26,552 bases of DNA from JBMYQA01 sp049600855 (GTDB lineage: Bacteria; Bacteroidota; Bacteroidia; Cytophagales; Flammeovirgaceae), in NCBI GenBank assembly GCA_049600855.1, contig JBMYQA010000056.1, forward strand, positions 1 to 26,552, in the 5' to 3' direction. A model generated the notes under the pieces. That model saw only the letters and a program-made list of their open reading frames with translations, was not told the origin of the DNA and made no database searches. Made by a program: the position numbers and the translations under genes. This document shows, piece by piece, positions 24,038 to 26,552 of this stretch. Position 1 is the first letter of the stretch. Every line of letters begins with the position of its first letter.

Positions 24038-25447
24038 ATGAAAATGGATTTCGAGAACATATATTTAGTTGGAGTTGGGGGAATCGGAATGAGTGCAATT
24101 GCACGCTGGTTTAATACGCAAGGCTTAACGGTAGCTGGATATGACAAAACAGCAACGCCACTTACAGAAGCTCTTGTAAATGAAGGGATTGATATTCATT
24201 TTGAAGATAATATTGCATTAATTCCTAAAGGAATGATTGCGGAAAAATCAGCAACATTGGTGGTGTATACGCCAGCAATTCCTGCTGATCACAACGAATT
24301 AACTTGGCTGAAAGCAGAAGGCTTTACAGTAAAAAAACGTTCTGAAGTATTGGGTTTAATTACTCAAGACAATTTTACCATCGCAGTGGCAGGTACACAT
24401 GGAAAAACAACGACTTCTTCCATGATTGCCCACATTCTCAAATCGGCGAACCACAACTTTGTAGCCTTTTTAGGAGGACTAACTGCGAATTATGGATCAA
24501 ACCTGATTATCAACCAAAATCCTGATGAGGATTTGGTAGTGGTGGTAGAAGCGGATGAGTACGACCGCTCTTTCCTGCACCTAAGTCCAGATATTGGCGT
24601 GGTCACTTCAGTAGAAGCAGATCACCTCGATATTTACGGAAGTGCTGAGGCTATTGAAAAAGCCTTCGCTGAATTTGTGGGTAAATTGAAAGATGAAGGA
24701 GTCTTGTTTTTACAGAATCGGGTAACTACCGATGTGTTGGCGCAATTACAGGATGGCGTAGAAGTACGTCCTTACGGCATTGATGAAGGGGCATTTAGAG
24801 CAGAAAGCTTAAGAGTAGAAAATGGAATATCTTATTTTGATGTAGTGGTGGATGATGATGCCAACGAAGTGTGTGATTTGGCCTTAGCAGTCCCTGGCAG
24901 GCATAACGCAGAAAACGCGACTGCTGCCATCTCAGTTTGCCTTTCTTTGGGGTTGGAACCTGAAGAAATCCAAACAGGTTTATCCTCCTTTAAAGGAGTA
25001 AAACGACGATTTGAATTCATTCATCGGACGGATGAAGTAGTTTACATAGATGATTATGCACATCATCCAACAGAGGTTGGTGCTTTTTTGGAGGGAGTGC
25101 GCGGGTTGTATCCTAATAAAAAGCTGACAGTAATTTTTCAACCGCACTTGTTTACCAGAACACGAGATTTTGCTCAAGGATTTTCCGAAAGTTTATCCAT
25201 TGCAGATGAGTTATTACTGTTGAACATTTATCCTGCGCGCGAAGAGCCAATTGAAGGAGTAGATGCCAATTTGATTTTGAATCAAGTCACTACGAAAGCA
25301 AAGCAACTCGTGGCAGATGATGAGCTAATTGAGCTACTAAAAACAAAGGAATTAGAAGTGTTAGTGACCGTTGGCGCAGGGAATATTGATCGTTTTGTCA
25401 ACCAGATTAAAGCGGTGTTAGAGACGAAGCAGGCAACGGCAAGTTAA
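24038..25447 (+). CDS. murC: UDP-MurNAc:L-alanine ligase MurC
   Basis: The 469-residue Mur ligase joins the first amino acid, L-alanine, to UDP-MurNAc. It opens with the dinucleotide-type loop LVGVGGIGMSAIARW (10-24); the ATP loop GTHGKTTT (119-126) has the His typical of MurC, and EADEYDRSFL and DDYAHHPTEV follow. I choose ATG 24038 over an upstream TTG at 24014, since the latter adds eight residues with no family match; ATG 24044 is also possible. Unlike its neighbours it is preceded by a long gap holding the repeat element, so it may depend on read-through or a promoter I cannot define. Confidence 0.97.
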   Translation: MKMDFENIYLVGVGGIGMSAIARWFNTQGLTVAGYDKTATPLTEALVNEGIDIHFEDNIALIPKGMIAEKSATLVVYTPAIPADHNELTWLKAEGFTVKKRSEVLGLITQDNFTIAVAGTHGKTTTSSMIAHILKSANHNFVAFLGGLTANYGSNLIINQNPDEDLVVVVEADEYDRSFLHLSPDIGVVTSVEADHLDIYGSAEAIEKAFAEFVGKLKDEGVLFLQNRVTTDVLAQLQDGVEVRPYGIDEGAFRAESLRVENGISYFDVVVDDDANEVCDLALAVPGRHNAENATAAISVCLSLGLEPEEIQTGLSSFKGVKRRFEFIHRTDEVVYIDDYAHHPTEVGAFLEGVRGLYPNKKLTVIFQPHLFTRTRDFAQGFSESLSIADELLLLNIYPAREEPIEGVDANLILNQVTTKAKQLVADDELIELLKTKELEVLVTVGAGNIDRFVNQIKAVLETKQATAS

Positions 25448-25454
25448 ATAGCTG

Positions 25455-25549
25455 TTTGATGTTTTTTAACATCAAACCCTATTGAAGTTGTTTGTAGAGT
25501 TAGTAAAACGTACTCTACAAACTGCAATCAAGTAAATCTTCAGATTTAC
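25455..25549. repeat. Three tandem perfect hairpins between murC and ftsQ
   Basis: TTTGATGTT-tttt-AACATCAAA (25455-25476, 9-bp arms), GTTTGTAGAGT and ACTCTACAAAC (25490-25500 and 25512-25522, 11-bp arms), and GTAAATCT-tc-AGATTTAC (25532-25549, 8-bp arms). The layout of successive short palindromes is like that at 207-286, though the sequences differ. No T tract follows any of them on either strand. They fill half of the 193-bp gap. Confidence 0.8.
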
Positions 25550-25640
25550 GCTTACAGCAAAATGTAGTCTATTGATTTACGAACAACTAAAAAAATAAAT
25601 CACAAAAACTAAAGATCATTCATCGATCGAAACGTGAAAC

Positions 25641-26420
25641 ATGAAATGGGTAAATTTTAAATCGGGGTTAAATGTTTTTTTGGCCATTTTGGTCTTATTG
25701 GCGGTGGTAGGCTTTGTTTCCAATGAGTATCTCGCAGGTCAAACGGTCGATAATATCATTATCAACTTGGATGAGAGCGGAAACTTATTTGTGAATGAAG
25801 AGGGCATCCGAAATGAGATTATGGAAGTGGTAGAGGCGAACTTAACGACCGAGGAAGGCGAGCCAAAGAAGCTCAGGCGAGTCATTAACTTGAATAATTT
25901 AGAAAAGGAATTATTGCGGTACAGTTTTGTGAAAGAGGCGCAAGCTTCATGGGACATTCGCGGTAATTTGGTGATCGATATTTTACAAGATGAGCCAGTA
26001 GCACGCGTGTTAGGAACTTCAGGTGCGGGAGCTTACATCAGCAGGGAAAAAAACTTATTGCCTTTATCTGATGAGTTTTCGGCACGAGTGATGCTGATTA
26101 CTGGAGCAGGAGCAGATAGTTTGTTATCCGAAACCTTTTTACACAGTAGAAAAGGGAAGCAAGTTTCTGCGTTAATTGATTACATCAACCAAGATGAGTT
26201 TTTGGCTACTCAAATTACACAACTGGAAATCTCCAAATGGATGGGAGTGACACTCTATCCACAAGTAGGGCGGCATCGAATCGTTTTTGGGAAGGCTGAA
26301 GATTTCGATGAAAAATTTGAGAAACTAGCTATCTTTTATGAAAAAATTGTGCCCAAAGTGGGCTGGAAAAAATATCGCAAAATTAGTCTTCAATTTAAAG
26401 ATCAGATTGTTTGTAAGTAG
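25641..26420 (+). CDS. ftsQ: Cell division protein FtsQ
   Basis: The 259-residue bitopic protein has a short cytoplasmic start, one transmembrane segment (about 10-28) and a periplasmic part with a POTRA-like region (about 38-115, including VKEAQASWDIRGNLVIDI and QDEPVAR). FtsQ links early and late divisome proteins through FtsL and FtsB. The C-terminal KYRKISLQFKDQIVCK is typical of Bacteroidetes homologues, and position after murC supports the call. ftsA and ftsZ would be expected beyond the window. Confidence 0.9.
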   Translation: MKWVNFKSGLNVFLAILVLLAVVGFVSNEYLAGQTVDNIIINLDESGNLFVNEEGIRNEIMEVVEANLTTEEGEPKKLRRVINLNNLEKELLRYSFVKEAQASWDIRGNLVIDILQDEPVARVLGTSGAGAYISREKNLLPLSDEFSARVMLITGAGADSLLSETFLHSRKGKQVSALIDYINQDEFLATQITQLEISKWMGVTLYPQVGRHRIVFGKAEDFDEKFEKLAIFYEKIVPKVGWKKYRKISLQFKDQIVCK

Positions 26421-26473
26421 TTGATCTAGCAATACAAAAGTTGAATGACTTGGGAAAATATTTCAAAGCTTAT

Positions 26474-26492
26474 AGAAAGTTCAAAACTTTCT
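26474..26492. repeat. Short perfect hairpin after ftsQ
   Basis: AGAAAGTT-caa-AACTTTCT: 8-bp arms and a 3-nt loop, 53 bp past the ftsQ stop, with weaker GCT/AGC pairing outside it. Confidence 0.65.
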
Positions 26493-26499
26493 GAGCATT

Positions 26500-26546
26500 C
26501 AAGCAAGTAAGTAAGAAGTACCTCATTCTTTTTGCTTAACTGCTTA
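26500..26546. repeat. Compact third member of the TAAGCAG inverted-repeat family
   Basis: CAAGCAAGTAAGTAAGAAG on the left faces CTTTTTGCTTAACTGCTTA on the right with a few mismatches, total 47 bp. The segment 26521-26549 matches 23916-23944 of the 163-bp element at 28 of 29 positions, so the two share a recent origin. Confidence 0.7.
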
Positions 26547-26552
26547 AAATAC

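Overview
The window comes from a Bacteroidetes (Bacteroidota) chromosome, most likely a member of the Cytophagales. This is inferred from four things seen here: a secreted protein ending in a type IX secretion (T9SS) type A tail, Bacteroidetes-type promoter boxes (TAnnTTTG), the FtsL-like/FtsI-with-PASTA pair, and a division cluster ordered mraZ-rsmH-ftsL-ftsI-murE-mraY-murD-ftsW-murG-murC-ftsQ without murF or ddl. The DNA is AT-rich with uniform composition. There is no phage, insertion sequence, CRISPR array, rRNA or tRNA that I can see.

Left part (1-7430), mostly minus strand: the tail of an unidentified gene, a cruciform-like repeat, a membrane protein with a transglutaminase-like domain, a class IV (branched-chain) aminotransferase, a plus-strand LD-carboxypeptidase, a small Asp-rich exported protein with a short C-terminal sorting-type tail, a T9SS cargo protein, and a two-gene unit of small proteins (83 aa resembling a free-standing T9SS tail, and 51 aa). 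The T9SS cargo gene and the small two-gene unit each have, upstream, the same promoter layout: TGTCTA direct repeats 11 bp apart, placed at exactly the same distance from a TTTG -7 element. I regard this as the best candidate for something undescribed.

Middle (7780-12760): signal peptidase II with a lipoprotein gene 7 bp downstream, then on the minus strand a CHAT caspase-like protease with a C-terminal region resembling an effector-associated domain, and the DNA translocase ftsK.

Right part (13250-26420): eleven plus-strand genes of the division and cell wall (dcw) cluster. MraZ-type GTGG repeats overlap the mraZ promoter, and a second, oppositely oriented run lies in front of ftsK, so MraZ may control both sides of the divergent region. 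RsmH modifies 16S rRNA; FtsL, FtsI, FtsW and FtsQ build the septal machine; MurE, MurD and MurC with MraY and MurG make lipid II. ftsA and ftsZ would be expected just past the right edge. murE has no ATG, GTG or TTG that preserves its N-terminus and probably starts at ATT.

Non-coding DNA is rich in short perfect hairpins with 2-5 nt loops and holds three members of a dispersed inverted-repeat family with ends TAAGCAGgTAA. One member is a 163-bp form between murG and murC. No long stretch shows signs of recent gene transfer.
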